From Pararge aegeria (taxonomy: Eukaryota > Arthropoda > Insecta > Lepidoptera > Nymphalidae): a stretch of 64,000 nucleotides of DNA. A program made the translations under genes and the position numbers. The notes under the pieces are model-generated. The model did not search any database. It was not told the DNA's origin and was given only the letters and a program-made list of their open reading frames with translations. Shown one piece after another: positions 22,005-33,119 of the stretch. Positions within the stretch are counted from its first letter, which is position 1, and every line of letters starts with the position of its first letter. The stretch spans positions 14,650,001 to 14,714,000 of the forward strand of contig NC_053199.1 in NCBI RefSeq assembly GCF_905163445.1, read 5' to 3'.

Positions 22005-22575
22005 GCCATGATAGCCCAGTGGGACCTTGACTTCACTTTCGTTCCGAGTTCGAATCCCAGCTTAACCAATAAGCTTTATGTGTGTTTTAAGTAATTAAAA
22101 TATAACTTGCTTCAAAGGTGAAGGAAAACGTCGTGAGCAAACCTGCATATCTGAGAGTTCTCCATAATGTTCTTAAAGATGTGTGGAGTCCGCACTGGGC
22201 CAGCGTGGTAGACTACGACCTTTACCCTTCTCACTGTGAGAGACCCGTGCCCTATAATGAGTCGGTAATGGGTGCAAGGAGCGGTGATAGTCTAGAGAAG
22301 CGGTGATAGCCCAGTGAGTAGGAGCTCGACTTCACTTTCGGGGGGCCGAGTTCGAATAACCTTAAACATTTCTAAGTTATGTGCGTTTTAAGTAATTAAA
22401 ATATCACTTGGTTCAAAGGTGAAGGAATATGTAGTGAGCAAACCTTCATGCCTGAGAGTTCTCCATAATGTTCTCAAAGATGTGTGGAGTCCACCAATCC
22501 GCACTGGGCCAGCGTGGCGGTCGGCCTTTACCCTTCTCACTGTGAGAACCCGTTTCCTATAATGGGTTAATATAA
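22005..22575 (+). mobile_element. Two SINE-2 copies in tandem
   Basis: Copies at 22005-22290 and 22294-22575 lie head to tail in the same orientation, each with its own B box and 3' block, and are followed by a SINE-1. Confidence 0.82.
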
Positions 22576-22816
22576 TAAATAAATAAATATACTACGATAA
22601 TACACACATCGCCATCTAGCCCCAAATTAAGCGAAGCTTGTGTTGTGGGCGCTAAGATAGCTGATAAATATTTTTGTGAATATAATACACATAATTACTT
22701 ATAACAAACAGATAAACATCCAGACACTGAAAAACATCCATGCTGTGGGAATCGAACCCGCTGCCTTGGACTCAGATAGCAGGGTCGCTGCCCACTGCGC
22801 CAACCGGCTGTCAATG
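22565..22816 (-). mobile_element. SINE-1 copy
   Basis: Full-length minus copy inserted directly after a SINE-2 tandem pair; (AAAT)n tail at 22565-22590. Confidence 0.85.
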
Positions 22817-22974
22817 TATGATGAAACTATGACACGTTCTGGACTTCTGGTATTATGTAGTGAGAAGTTGTTTTTAATGCCATGCTTATTTTTTGTAATT
22901 ACAGGCATATGAGACTTTAGACTTAAGATCGTCGTCTCATATCGATGGACACACAGGGTAGCACATACCTCATA

Positions 22975-23275
22975 GGTTGATACCTCCTTCCCTGTTCTCT
23001 GACCGCACCTCACGCCGTAGAAATAAATTCCACCCTCATCATCTGGATGCCTGGTATTCTTCTACTGTTCGAAATACCAGATCATTTCTACCGCGCACTT
23101 TCAAATTATGGAACAATATCCCATCTGATGTGTTTCATTAAAAATACAAACTAGGGTTATTCAAGGGGCGGATAAACAAATTCCTTAAAAGCCGGCAACG
23201 CATCGGTGGCTCCTCTGGTGCTGCAGATACCTACGCAGGCTCTATATTCAGAAGACGTGTTTTATAAAAAGGTAG
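22975..23275 (+). mobile_element. LINE 3' end (second lineage)
   Basis: Plus frame RNKFHPHHLDAWYSSTVRNT and RSFLPRTFKLWNNIPSDVF, then a stop and a continuing frame LFKGRINKFLKSRQRIGG: a C-terminal LINE signature widespread in moths and butterflies. Confidence 0.7.
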
Positions 23276-23279
23276 AACA

Positions 23280-23400
23280 ATATCCAAACAAGATGGCGGC
23301 GGACGCGGCGTGACGTCACGGACGCTGTGGGTCACGTAGCGTTGCAATTTGCCGCCGAAATGGAAAAAGGTTCTGCACGTGCTCCTATGCTTTACGTTTA
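23280..23400. promoter_or_regulatory. GC-rich island with CRE and YY1-type motifs
   Basis: AAGATGGCGGCGGACGCGGC, then the palindrome TGACGTCA, GGGTCACGTAGCG and GCCGCCGAAATGG in 100 bp of otherwise AT-rich DNA. No exon recognised beside it. Confidence 0.2.
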
Positions 23401-23639
23401 CGCCACATTATCTAGTTAACTCTGGAGTTATTCGGTGACTACTAGTTTAGCGAAAGGTTGTGGAAAGTTATAATTTTTCTATAAAGGGGAATGGTGTGAA
23501 TGAATTTATTTTGGAACCTACTGTAAGTTCTAGAACATGGTCGGTTGGCAGTCAGTCTAAAAAAATACAGATTATGGCGACAATTTATTTTTATTACCAC
23601 AGATTGAGGGTAAACTAAACATGTTTCTCAGAATAATTT

Positions 23640-24066
23640 ATTTAATACAAGCTGTTACCCACGACTTCGTCTGCGATTGTTTTTGTTGTTTTGATGTGGC
23701 ATTAAATTTAGTTGTAGTTCTAAAAAAGTATTCAATATCACTAAGCCTTAAATGAGGGGTTTGCTACTGTCGCTGAGGAGTTTTGTCCTCTATCTCTAAC
23801 CACAGTTTAGGAAAAATCAACCTCTATAGTACAAAAGTAATTATTTAAATCGGTTATAATTTGTCGGAGTTATGGTGTAAAATCTTCACTCATCCCCTCT
23901 CCCAAAGGAACCGAGCTTATTGTCGGGACAAAAAGTATCCTATATTACTTCTAACACTTCCACGAATATGTATACAAAGTTTCATGAGGACCGGTTAAGT
24001 AGTTTTTGCGTGAAAGAGTAACAAACAAACATACATTGACATTTATAATATTAGTAAGTATGGATG
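23640..24066. repeat. Helitron-like interspersed repeat
   Basis: CTAACCACAGTTTAGG..., TTCATGAGGACCGGTTAAGT, ACATTTATAATATTAGTAAG; reverse complement of 38725-39130. Confidence 0.6.
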
Positions 24067-24069
24067 AGG

Positions 24070-24300
24070 ATTTGTTTTTTTTTTAATAAATTATCGGCTT
24101 AAGCATATAGCCCATCTGATCGTAAAACCATTGCCTATAAACTGAGCAACAGTTCGCAGAGCCTGCAACAAACACGTCATACAATTTGCCGCCCTGTGTC
24201 CATCAACCTAAGCCGTAGGTGTTAAGCCTCATCTGCCTGTAATTACACCGGCAACCACGCCGTTCAGAGCATGGCAACAATGCTGCTTGGCGGAAGAAAT
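24070..24300. repeat. Interspersed repeat next to the intact LINE
   Basis: GCCCATCTGATCGTAAAACC, GCCGCCCTGTGTCCATCAAC, CAATGCTGCTTGGCGGAAGA; relatives at 20150-20280, 34075-34170, 45590-45725 and 46665-46800. Confidence 0.5.
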
Positions 24301-24583
24301 AAGTCACAGAATCAAGTCAAAGTCAAAGTCAAATATATCTTTATTCAAATAGGCACATAGATGGCACTTTTGATGCGTTATTATATACAAAATGTGTACA
24401 TAGCAGTGAGTAGTGATGGCGATAACTACAATCGTAAACTTAAAACTAAAGCTACGAGGGTTCCAATCGCGCCCTGGTCTAAGAAGAAGCCCACAACAAA
24501 CTTAGCCGGGTGTTCTTTTTGTTATCACCATCTCACATTGTCATTAGGAAATATTTAAGAAGCAACCTGGTTAGAGCAATTGT

Positions 24584-27463
24584 TTACACCCAAGCTTTTT
24601 TATCGTTTACGTAATCCTTTATACTATAATAGGACTTTTCTATAAGCTTTCGCTTAATACAAACTTTGAACTTCTTTAGTGACATCCCCAAGATATCAAC
24701 CGGTAATTTATTGTAAAATTGTATACAATTTCCTTTAAATGAATTGCTTATTTTGTGTAGTCTAGTGTACTGCACTGCAAGTTTATTTTTGCTTCTAACG
24801 TTCAAATTATTGCAGTCACATTTTCTTTTAAATTTTGATATATTTTTGTGAACATACATTAAATTTTCAAATATGTATTGGCTATAGAGTGTCATTATTT
24901 TAACATCTTTAAATTTATCTTTCAATGACTCTCTCGGACCCATTTTATAGATCGCACGAACAGCCTTCTTCTGCAGCACGAAAATAGTGCCAATATCAGC
25001 AGCATTACCCCATAGTAAAATTCCATATGACATAATGCTGTGAAAGTAACTAAAATAGACTAGCCTAGCAGTTTCTATGTCTGTCAGGTGGCGTATCTTC
25101 TTTACTGCATAGGTAGCAGAACTAAGCCTGTTCGATAAATTATTTACATGAGGGCCCCATTGAAGTTTAGCATCTAACGTTATTCCTAGAAATACTGTTG
25201 TATCCACCGGGTTCAATTCCTCATTATTAAGTAGTATAGTGGTTTTTACATGTTTAACATTTGGTAATGTGAATTTTATGCACTTAGTTTTATTTTCATT
25301 TAAAACCAAATTATTAGCTTCAAACCATTGTACTACTTTAGCGAGATAGTTGTTTACATCGTCTAAAGCTAATTCACGTCTCTTAATTTTGAACATAAGT
25401 GATGTATCATCAGCAAACAATACTATCCCGTGATTGTCCTTAACAAGGTAAGGCAGGTCATTAATGTAAATAAGGAATAGAAAAGGTCCTAATATAGAAC
25501 CCTGTGGAACACCAATTTTCACAAATGACCCATTAGACCGCTTTCCATTAACGTCTACCATTTGCACCCTATCACGCAAGTAGTAACTAATCAAGTCGAG
25601 AGCTACACCCTGAATTCCATAGTGGTGTAGTTTTCTGACTAACGTTTCATGTACAACACAATCAAACGCCTTAGACAAATCACAGAACACACCAAGTGCA
25701 TCATGTGACTCCTCCCAAGCTTCAAATATATTATGTATTAGCTCAACACCAGCGTCGATAGTTGAGCGACCCCGTGTAAAACCAAATTGTTTAACGTGGA
25801 GTAAATCATACTTATGAAAATAGGCAAGTAACTGATTTAAAATAAGTTTTTCAAAAATTTTACTGAAAGTGGGCAGTACTGATATTGGTCTGAAGTTAGT
25901 GGGGTCAGAAGTACTACCCGATTTAAACAAAGGAACTATTTTACTATGTTTCATTAAGTCAGGAAACACACCACAATCTATACAGTTATTAAATATTAAT
26001 GCTAAATCGGGTGCAACGATATCAATTAGTGATTTGAGAAATTCAACGGAAATGCCCCACAAGTCACTTGTTTTTTTATTATTTAATAATTTAAAGGCTT
26101 TAATAACGTCAGAGCCACTAACATGGCTGAATTTAAAAGCGTTTTTACACTCGGGCACGTTATTCTTCAATAGAGAGAGAGCAATATCTGGTGAAGAGTT
26201 CAATGATTTAGTGGTGGAGATAGGAATGTTAGTAAAAAAGATTTCAAAAGCAGTAGCCACTTCGAAATCAGATGTTAAGTCTTTATTATCTACATTAAGT
26301 TTAAAGTTATTATGCCGCGGTGGTACTCTTCCCGTCTCCTCATTAATTATTTTCCAAATAGTTTTGATTACGTTATTGCTATTTTTTATTTTATTCTGTA
26401 TGTATCGGGACTTTTCCAAGAAGCAATCGCGTTTAAAACTACTGGAACATAATTTAACACAATCTCTAAACTCAGCATCAGTATTGTATTGACGTTCTGC
26501 ATAAAGTTCGTACATTTTTTGCCTACTCTTATGCAGTTCAATTGATGCCCACTCACTAAAAACTAAAGCATCAGTCACCACAACCGACTTACTAGTGAAT
26601 ATAGAATTAAATAGTCGTTGAAACGTGTTGAAAAAACAGCTGTACATCTCATTCGGACTTGTCCCCGATTGTAAGAACGGGAGGTCTTTGACGAGGCTAG
26701 TTCTCATTTTTTCTATGCGGTTTGATGTCACTGGTACAAAAGTAATTTTATGTTTGGAGACATTTTTCTTCACATTTTCAAATTGAATTAATTGACCACA
26801 ATGATCAGAATCTAATTTATTAATTATGTGTTTACTTATTGGAATTATATTCGTAAAAATGTTATCCAAACATGTGGCGCTAGTGGCAGTAATTCTTGTT
26901 GGTTCCATGAACATATTTGTAAGATTGTATGTTTTAAATAAATTTAATAAATTAACACTTAAACAATTACGTTCTAAGATGTTTACATTAAAGTCTCCGC
27001 AAACTATTAACTTTTTATTTGACTTTGATATTTTAAATAACACTTCATCCATTACCTTTTCAAAAAGTTCAAAGTTAGACAAGGGTGGTCTATATACAGT
27101 GACAATTATTAATTGCTCTAATTCGACCGAGGCTAGCTCTATTGTCCGTTCAACAGACAGGCTCACAATATCATTTCTGTTTTTAAATTTTAAATTTTTA
27201 TTTAATAGTATTAAAGAGCCTCCATGAATTGCAGTAACTCTGGTGAACGAACTACCAACCTGGTGGTTACCAAAATTAAACAAGTATTCATGAGTCTTCA
27301 ACCAGTGTTCAGTTATACATAAAATATTAATGTTGAAATCATTCAAAAATAATTCAATCTCTAAGTCCTTTCCTTTAATACATTGAATATTTTGGTGAAC
27401 CAAGTTGATATGATTAGAATTAGATTTTTTGTATATTTTTTGGTTTACTTTTAAATTGTGCAA
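24584..27463 (-). CDS. LINE ORF2: APE endonuclease / reverse transcriptase, 959 aa
   Basis: Element-encoded enzyme for target-primed reverse transcription. An APE-type endonuclease spans about residues 18-225, with NLVHQNIQ, CITEHWLK, CGDFNVN (about 155-161) and LDSDH (about 217-221). The reverse transcriptase spans about 495-740, with FRPISVLP, DLSKAFDCV, GVPQGSILGP and FADDTSL (about 683-689). The C-terminal region (FKVCIKRKLIEKSYYS) recurs in other fragments in the window. The frame has no stop or frameshift. The first codon of the open frame is TTG, so the true start is unclear; no good ATG is seen nearby. Confidence 0.95.
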   Translation of the reverse strand: MHNLKVNQKIYKKSNSNHINLVHQNIQCIKGKDLEIELFLNDFNINILCITEHWLKTHEYLFNFGNHQVGSSFTRVTAIHGGSLILLNKNLKFKNRNDIVSLSVERTIELASVELEQLIIVTVYRPPLSNFELFEKVMDEVLFKISKSNKKLIVCGDFNVNILERNCLSVNLLNLFKTYNLTNMFMEPTRITATSATCLDNIFTNIIPISKHIINKLDSDHCGQLIQFENVKKNVSKHKITFVPVTSNRIEKMRTSLVKDLPFLQSGTSPNEMYSCFFNTFQRLFNSIFTSKSVVVTDALVFSEWASIELHKSRQKMYELYAERQYNTDAEFRDCVKLCSSSFKRDCFLEKSRYIQNKIKNSNNVIKTIWKIINEETGRVPPRHNNFKLNVDNKDLTSDFEVATAFEIFFTNIPISTTKSLNSSPDIALSLLKNNVPECKNAFKFSHVSGSDVIKAFKLLNNKKTSDLWGISVEFLKSLIDIVAPDLALIFNNCIDCGVFPDLMKHSKIVPLFKSGSTSDPTNFRPISVLPTFSKIFEKLILNQLLAYFHKYDLLHVKQFGFTRGRSTIDAGVELIHNIFEAWEESHDALGVFCDLSKAFDCVVHETLVRKLHHYGIQGVALDLISYYLRDRVQMVDVNGKRSNGSFVKIGVPQGSILGPFLFLIYINDLPYLVKDNHGIVLFADDTSLMFKIKRRELALDDVNNYLAKVVQWFEANNLVLNENKTKCIKFTLPNVKHVKTTILLNNEELNPVDTTVFLGITLDAKLQWGPHVNNLSNRLSSATYAVKKIRHLTDIETARLVYFSYFHSIMSYGILLWGNAADIGTIFVLQKKAVRAIYKMGPRESLKDKFKDVKIMTLYSQYIFENLMYVHKNISKFKRKCDCNNLNVRSKNKLAVQYTRLHKISNSFKGNCIQFYNKLPVDILGMSLKKFKVCIKRKLIEKSYYSIKDYVNDKKAWV

Positions 27464-27552
27464 TGCCTTAATATAATTTATATTGTATATGCCAGAGATA
27501 GTCTCAGTTGTCTGTTTATCTAAGCAAGAGGAAACCTCTGTTGTCTCCTTAA

Positions 27553-28263
27553 CTAGTTTAAAGTAGAATGACTTGGAATGATTTCCAAGGTGTTAATGTC
27601 AGAATTATTACACTGCTCAATAAAAGCAGCTTGTTTAGCCAAGTTCTTGGCTGTAATTGTAAAAAAATATGATAGCGAAACAGCTATCTGTCGTTTAAAA
27701 TAGTGTGATAGGTAATACCTATCTCGGTACAAATTATAAGAAGGACTAGCACACTTGCTAAAGTCAATAATATGAAATTTTTTATTATATGTACATAAGT
27801 TGTACAAAGTCATGTTTAAATTATATCTAATAGTATTTTCTTGGTGTGGCAAACTATCACAATAAGGAAATGTGTACAATACTATACTATTTACATTTAA
27901 AGTATTTAGAGAATCAAAAAGTTTAATTAGATCGGGTTTGTTGACATTTCCTCTATTTCCTATTAGGATAATTAAATTAGTTTTAGTATCATACAAATTC
28001 CTATTTTTACAAATAGCAGCTACAATACTTTTAAAATCTGATTTGGGTAAACAGAAGTTCAAAACTGTGTGTCCGTTTAACTGTGAGTTAAGATATAAGC
28101 CCATGTTACATCCAATTTCATCGCTGTACATAAATGTTTTTGTTGAGTTGGTACTATGAGTAACAGATGGAATAAAGGAATTATTAATATTTATATTTGG
28201 TTTTGAGTTACTTAACCTGACACACATATTCCTTACACAAGATGGTGATGATACTGGTGACAC
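27553..28263 (-). CDS. LINE ORF1: SGNH-esterase-like protein, at least 236 aa
   Basis: Precedes ORF2 by 89 bp. The frame contains an SGNH-hydrolase-like arrangement: LIILIGNRGN (oxyanion region), hydrophobic VNSIVLYTFPYC, and a C-terminal YYLSHYFKR block where esterases carry Asp-x-x-His. ORF1 esterases are known in CR1-group LINEs. The open frame as bounded here begins at a GTG and stays open upstream (CTHSFHSKCSH, possibly a zinc-finger remnant) to a TAA at 28309-28311; beyond it the same frame is again open to about 28390. The start may therefore be lost by a nonsense change. Confidence 0.6.
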   Translation of the reverse strand: MSPVSSPSCVRNMCVRLSNSKPNININNSFIPSVTHSTNSTKTFMYSDEIGCNMGLYLNSQLNGHTVLNFCLPKSDFKSIVAAICKNRNLYDTKTNLIILIGNRGNVNKPDLIKLFDSLNTLNVNSIVLYTFPYCDSLPHQENTIRYNLNMTLYNLCTYNKKFHIIDFSKCASPSYNLYRDRYYLSHYFKRQIAVSLSYFFTITAKNLAKQAAFIEQCNNSDINTLEIIPSHSTLN

Positions 28264-28404
28264 AGACTGTGGATGACTACATTTACTATGAAAACTATGG
28301 GTGCATAATTAAGTGGCTTTACCACTGTTGTGTTCAGGCTGATTTCTAAGTTCATCTGAAGTCTGCGTGTACTCAGATATCAGTTTCCTTTTATATATGT
28401 CATA

Positions 28405-28620
28405 CTTCAAGAACATACAGAATCCTCATTCAGCCATTATTGTATGCAGTGCGTTGTGTTCAACAGTGAAAACGCTTCTCGCACGTCTCACTTTACATCC
28501 GCAGAATGTTGCTAGCTCACAAACTTTTTATGTTAAACGTTTAGAACATTGGAGGTAAAATAATTACTTTCAACTGCTGTATGGTATTACTGACATTGCA
28601 AGTCAGAGCGTGCTACACAA
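28405..28620. mobile_element. MITE family fragment
   Basis: Starts AAGAACATACAGAATCCTCA; the other end is missing. It borders the 5' end of the intact LINE. Confidence 0.55.
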
Positions 28621-29040
28621 AAGAAAAGACTTAATTTAATAGCACTTCCTCGTTGGTCTATTGATATGCACGTTTGTCCACAAGAGACGGGTTCGAGTCG
28701 GGCCGAAAACTGTTAGGACGAAATTGTTCTTACCTTAGTGTACGATCCCCTTTTGGGGTAATTTGTATTTAATTTATTTTGTCATAGATAGGTACCTTAT
28801 ATTGGTATTGTTTTTTTATTATATTATAACATAAATAATTCGTTTTTGTATTGTAGATTTAGATGGGTACTGCCTGAAATAAATAAGATTTTTAAGAATA
28901 GATACCGCATTCAAGGAATTGTAAACACCTGTTGTTATATGATAAAAATCGTATAGTTATTTGTGGTTTGACCCTCCATATCCCCTCTTATGAAAGGCAA
29001 GTCATGTAACATACTTGTATTCCAGACAAAAATTTCCTTT

Positions 29041-29152
29041 ATAAATAAATAAATATACTAAGGCAACACAACCATCGCCATCTAGCCCCAAAGTAAGCGT
29101 AGCTTGTGTTACGGATACTAAGATGAATAATATACATGAATACCTATGATCC
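29041..29152 (-). mobile_element. SINE-1 copy, 5' truncated
   Basis: Only the 3' half is present (CATCTAGCCCCAAAGTAAGC through the central AT-rich part); the tRNA-like head is missing. Confidence 0.8.
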
Positions 29153-29234
29153 AGCGGGGAGCCGCATCAGTGGCCATACGTACAACGGACGGTCCCAGAC
29201 CAACCAAGTGCGGATAAGGCCCAAGAACAGAAGA

Positions 29235-29480
29235 AGAAGAAGTTATAGCCCAACTTCACATGCAAAATCAAAATCACGTGACTCCTGTCTTTATTAGGTA
29301 CACGTCGTATTATGCGCGTGTCAGTCTTTTATCTTCAGTAAGGCTGTCATAACCTAACACTTGGAATGTTTGTGTGGAAAAATAAATATATTTCCTTTGA
29401 TTTATTATTTTTCAGGGGATGAAATATACTTATGCAACAACAACTTTATTTAGTAATTCGGTTACGCGATGGAAAAATGA
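29235..29480. repeat. Uninterrupted copy of the 3120-3900 repeat
   Basis: Runs from ACTTCACATGCAAAATCAAA through CGTGTCAGTCTTTTATCTTC to ATATACTTATGCAACAACAA without the 0.5-kb insert. Confidence 0.6.
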
Positions 29481-29884
29481 AGAAAAATAGTAAGGTAGCA
29501 GGAGATATGACCAAACTAATATTAATATTTACGTGTTCTTTAAGTAAGTGTGGGTCATGAATATCCTAGAAAGTGGAAACATGCATGTGGTAATAGTAAA
29601 AAGAATATTTGAATATCCTTTGAGGAGATTTGCATGTTTTTCACGGGAGCGCATTAAGATTAACCGTTTTTTTCATATTTAATTTACATTTCGGGTAAGC
29701 CTAATACGAAACTTCGTGTAAATTTAAATTCAAATTAAACCAGAAATGCAGAATTTGTTATTATATGAAGGATTTCATACACGTACATACCAGAGGTACA
29801 TAACATAATCAGGGGTAGAGGCCGCTCCCAACGGGAGGGTTTGCCCTTAATCACCACGCTAGATGGTTTGGTGATTGCAGAAGA

Positions 29885-30130
29885 CGGTAGAACGAACAAA
29901 CAGAATCCTTATTCAGCATGCCGTGCATTGTATCCAAAAACAGAGAAAACGCCCCAAACACGTCTCCTTTCACACCCGCGAAATGTTGATAGCTCGGAAA
30001 CTTTTCCAATTTTCCTCATTTTATGGTAAACGTTTAGAACATAAGAGGTAAAATAATTATTGTCTACTGCTAAATAAATAAAGTGCCTAGCCACCTGTTC
30101 GAGACACACTAAAGTGGAGTGGTTTTGGAT
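29885..30130. mobile_element. MITE family fragment
   Basis: Interior part (CGTTTAGAACATAAGAGGTA; CACTAAAGTGGAGTGGTTTT), then LINE 3' sequence; the other terminus appears at 30410-30425. Confidence 0.5.
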
Positions 30131-30591
30131 GCTCTAACTTCATAGCTCAACATTAACTAGACTGTGAGATGGTAATAACAAAAAAAACCTGGCTAAGCTT
30201 GTTGTGGGCTCTTCTTAGACCAGGGCGCGTTTGGAACCCTCCTAGTTTTAGTATTAAGTTAACGAATGCAGTTATCACTATCACTAACATTAGTGTAACA
30301 TGTTAAATGTATGAACGCTTCATAACTGCCTGTAATAAAGTCTACATGAATAAAACATTTTGGAATTTGAATTTGATGCTTCAATATAAGTTGTGTACAC
30401 GGTTTCTGTATGTTCTTAATTCTGAGTACTAACACATAGTACACCGAAGCCCGTTCTCCGTAATATTCCCTTAGCCACCTCATACTACGCCCGCGGGAAT
30501 AGGATACGGTGACAGCTGTATTGTAATCTGCCGTCACCACATGCACATACTTTATTTGTAAAGTGCTCATATTTAAATAAAGTTCTGATAA

Positions 30592-30770
30592 CTATTCCCC
30601 GGGTCCCGAGTTCGATCGCAAGTGGCAATTTGGGAATTTATAATTTCTGAATTTTCTACCATACCCATCTACATACCCCTAAAGGGTTAGCCCGCTACCA
30701 TCTTAGACTGCACCACTTACCACCAGGTCTTGCAGTCAAGGGCTAACTTGTAGTGTAATAAAAAAAAAGT
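30592..30770. repeat. Family 3 repeat, inverted orientation
   Basis: GTGGCAATTTGGGAATTTAT and CACCACTTACCACCAGGTCT. Confidence 0.55.
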
Positions 30771-30924
30771 ATAACTTGAATTGATGTGCTCGATAATTTA
30801 TTAATTGGACAGAATTCAAAATGAATGTGCTTATAATGTTTATTTCCTTAATGAATAGTTTAAAAGATTTTTTTTTTTTTTTTTTTTATTTATTTATTTT
30901 TTTTTTTTGTCTTTTTTTTTTTTT

Positions 30925-31143
30925 TACTACGACAATACACACATCGCCATCTAGCCCCAAAGTAAGCATAGCTTGTGTTATGGGTACTGAGATAGCTGAT
31001 GATAATAGTATATAGAGATAAACACCCAAACACTGAAAAACATTCATGTTCATCACACAAACATTTTCCAGTTGTGGGAATCGAACCCACGACCTTGGAC
31101 TGAGAAAGCAGGGTCGCTGCTCACTGCGCCACTCGGTCGTCAA
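30925..31143 (-). mobile_element. SINE-1 copy
   Basis: Minus copy with a slightly shortened central part; preceded by a T-rich tract (30869-30925) that is its poly(A) side or an adjoining tail. Confidence 0.85.
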
Positions 31144-31849
31144 TTAGAATTAAAATTATTTACTTGATTCACAGCCAATGCTCATAAACATTGTGCCGGT
31201 AGTTATTTTGATATAATTACGCTTGCACTTTCGAGTCTTGTGAGAGACTCAGACCGTGCAAATATACCTCATGGTTTGTTAGTCTTTATTGTATGTTAGG
31301 GTGGCGACGAATAGTAAATGTATATCCATATACCCACATCGCAGGTGGTTTCGGAGATCGCAAACAATCCGTCGAGTTTCCACATGCATGTGTATTAGCT
31401 TTAATCTTGCGCGACTTTCTTGGTATTTACATAACGTTCGTTAACATATCGCACATGTTACTGTTGCAAGCTACTTGCACAAGCGACTGTTATATTTTAT
31501 ATATATGAATCTCCTGTCACGATGTTTGTCCGCGATACTTAACCGATTTTAAATGAATATTGCACCGTGAGCAGTCTGATCCAACTTAAGAGATAGGATA
31601 TCTTAGATGTTTAATTATAGTAGCAATTTTATTTTATTGCAAATTATTTGTCTATAATTAATTGACAGTCAGTCAGACAATTGACACTGAGTGGGAGGTC
31701 CCTTGCATGGGCGTACCAGACTATCTGCAAATAGAGAGAAGTTGCAAATGATCGTGAGACAAAGAAGAAGAAGAATTATGTGGAATTTATTACTACTCTC
31801 ATCTCTGACAAGATAGTGCATTTAAAATGATGTTGAAAAGAGCAATCTG

Positions 31850-31990
31850 CTGAAGGATCACCAAGAAGAGCCGTCAAGAAATTTGTTGCCGGCTCTTCTT
31901 GGTGGAATCTGCCTTCCGAATTTGTGGTAGAGTGACTATAAACAGACTGACTTGACGTTTCAAAAGTGTTTATAAACTGGGCCTACTTGG
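31850..31990 (+). mobile_element. LINE 3' UTR fragment
   Basis: GCCGGCTCTTCTTGGTGGAA to AAACTGGGCCTACTTGGAAT; same unit as 60990-61135 (plus) and 39165-39250 (minus). Confidence 0.65.
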
Positions 31991-32249
31991 AATTAATGTT
32001 TTTTTTTTTTTTTATTTATATAAACTTGATTATTTTCAAACAGCGGCAATGATAGTAGGATCAAAAACTTCTATATGCATTTAACTTTCGCGAATGTGAT
32101 CAGTATAATGCTCTTAACTCCCGAGTCGTGTCTTAAAGGCTTCCCAGCCTCATAAGAAACGGCCGTGTATCACACCTATACGTATACACTACATTACACG
32201 AATTTCCTTGTTAAGATTATTTTTTTTTCACTACAAGTTAACCCTCATT

Positions 32250-32350
32250 TCATGGATCCAAGCTGCACAGAACCGTGGAATTTGGAACTCCCTGCAAAAG
32301 ACCTATATCCAGCAGTGGACGTCTATCGGTTTGAAATCTCACCTGGTGGT
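32250..32350 (+). mobile_element. RTE LINE 3' end
   Basis: CAGAACCGTGGAATTTGGAA and CCAGCAGTGGACGTCTATCG: the end of the RTE ORF (W-N-S-L...Q-Q-W type) with loss of frame. Confidence 0.65.
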
Positions 32351-32625
32351 AAGTGATGATGCAGTCTAAGATGGTAGCGGGCTAACCTGTTATTGAGTAT
32401 TGTAGTCATATATAGTATAATCAGTTACTACACGACATCGCACCGGAGCACTAAATCGCTTAGCAGCACGTCTTTGTCGGTAGGGTGCTACTAGCCACGG
32501 CCAAAGACTCCCACCAAACCAGACCAGAGGAAATTAAGAAATCATAAATTTCCAAATTGCCCCTGCCGGAAGTCGACCCCGGGACTTCCTGCTTAAATTC
32601 ACAGCGCTTAAAAGGTTGTGATAAA
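32335..32625. repeat. Family 3 repeat
   Basis: CACCTGGTGGTAAGTGATGA at one end, AATTGCCCCTGCCGGAAGTC and GACCCCGGGACTTCCTGC at the other. Confidence 0.55.
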
Positions 32626-33084
32626 GTGGAATATAGGCATGCTGTCTCTGGAGGAGGCCTTGACCTTGAAAAAGGGTTCTTCATAACGGAGTTTTTTTTA
32701 TTTAATTATTATAACTATTATAATTATTATTTTTTCACTTTATATACTTAAAATTAAGGATAAATATGAAACTATGTAAATGTATGAAGAAATAAAAGGC
32801 TTTTTTATTTTTATTTATTATTTCATTTATAAAGTGGAATATTATTATAACAAGGCTAAAATTGACGTTATAAATAATTTGAATTATTATTAGTACCTAA
32901 TTACTAGCATTTTAATTATAGCAATTATTATGAATGACATAAATTAAAAAAATTCAAAAAAAAACTTCCACAGTTTTAACAAGATTGTAAGTTTGGAACC
33001 TTCTTCTAGATGGAGTAGTACTACACCGACACCTGTATCAGAAGACTCCGCACCTCCATAACAAAATCCGATATAAGCTTTAAA

Positions 33085-33085
33085 G

Positions 33086-33119
<34 letters not shown>
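33085..33119. repeat. (GT)n microsatellite
   Basis: Uninterrupted GT run of about 17 units. Confidence 0.95.

Larger units (their letters stand above)
24311..28395 (-). mobile_element. Near-complete CR1-like non-LTR retrotransposon
   Basis: Minus-strand LINE with ORF1 (esterase-like) then ORF2 (endonuclease plus reverse transcriptase) and a 3' UTR ending in a short tandem CAAAGT-type tail at 24312-24332 instead of poly(A). The 3' UTR unit (AGTGCCATCT...TATTTGAATAAA on its sense strand) recurs as truncated copies at about 10140, 15175 and 62035. The 5' boundary is where an unrelated repeat starts (about 28400). The open ORF2 suggests recent insertion. Confidence 0.88.

Noticed and set aside
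22005..22575. CRISPR-like or satellite array from repeated units
   Set aside because: Only two units, each a full SINE-2 with pol III boxes; eukaryotic context.
25869..26492. 207-codon plus-strand frame
   Set aside because: Antisense shadow of the LINE reverse transcriptase.
26826..27227. 133-codon plus-strand frame
   Set aside because: Antisense shadow of the LINE endonuclease domain.
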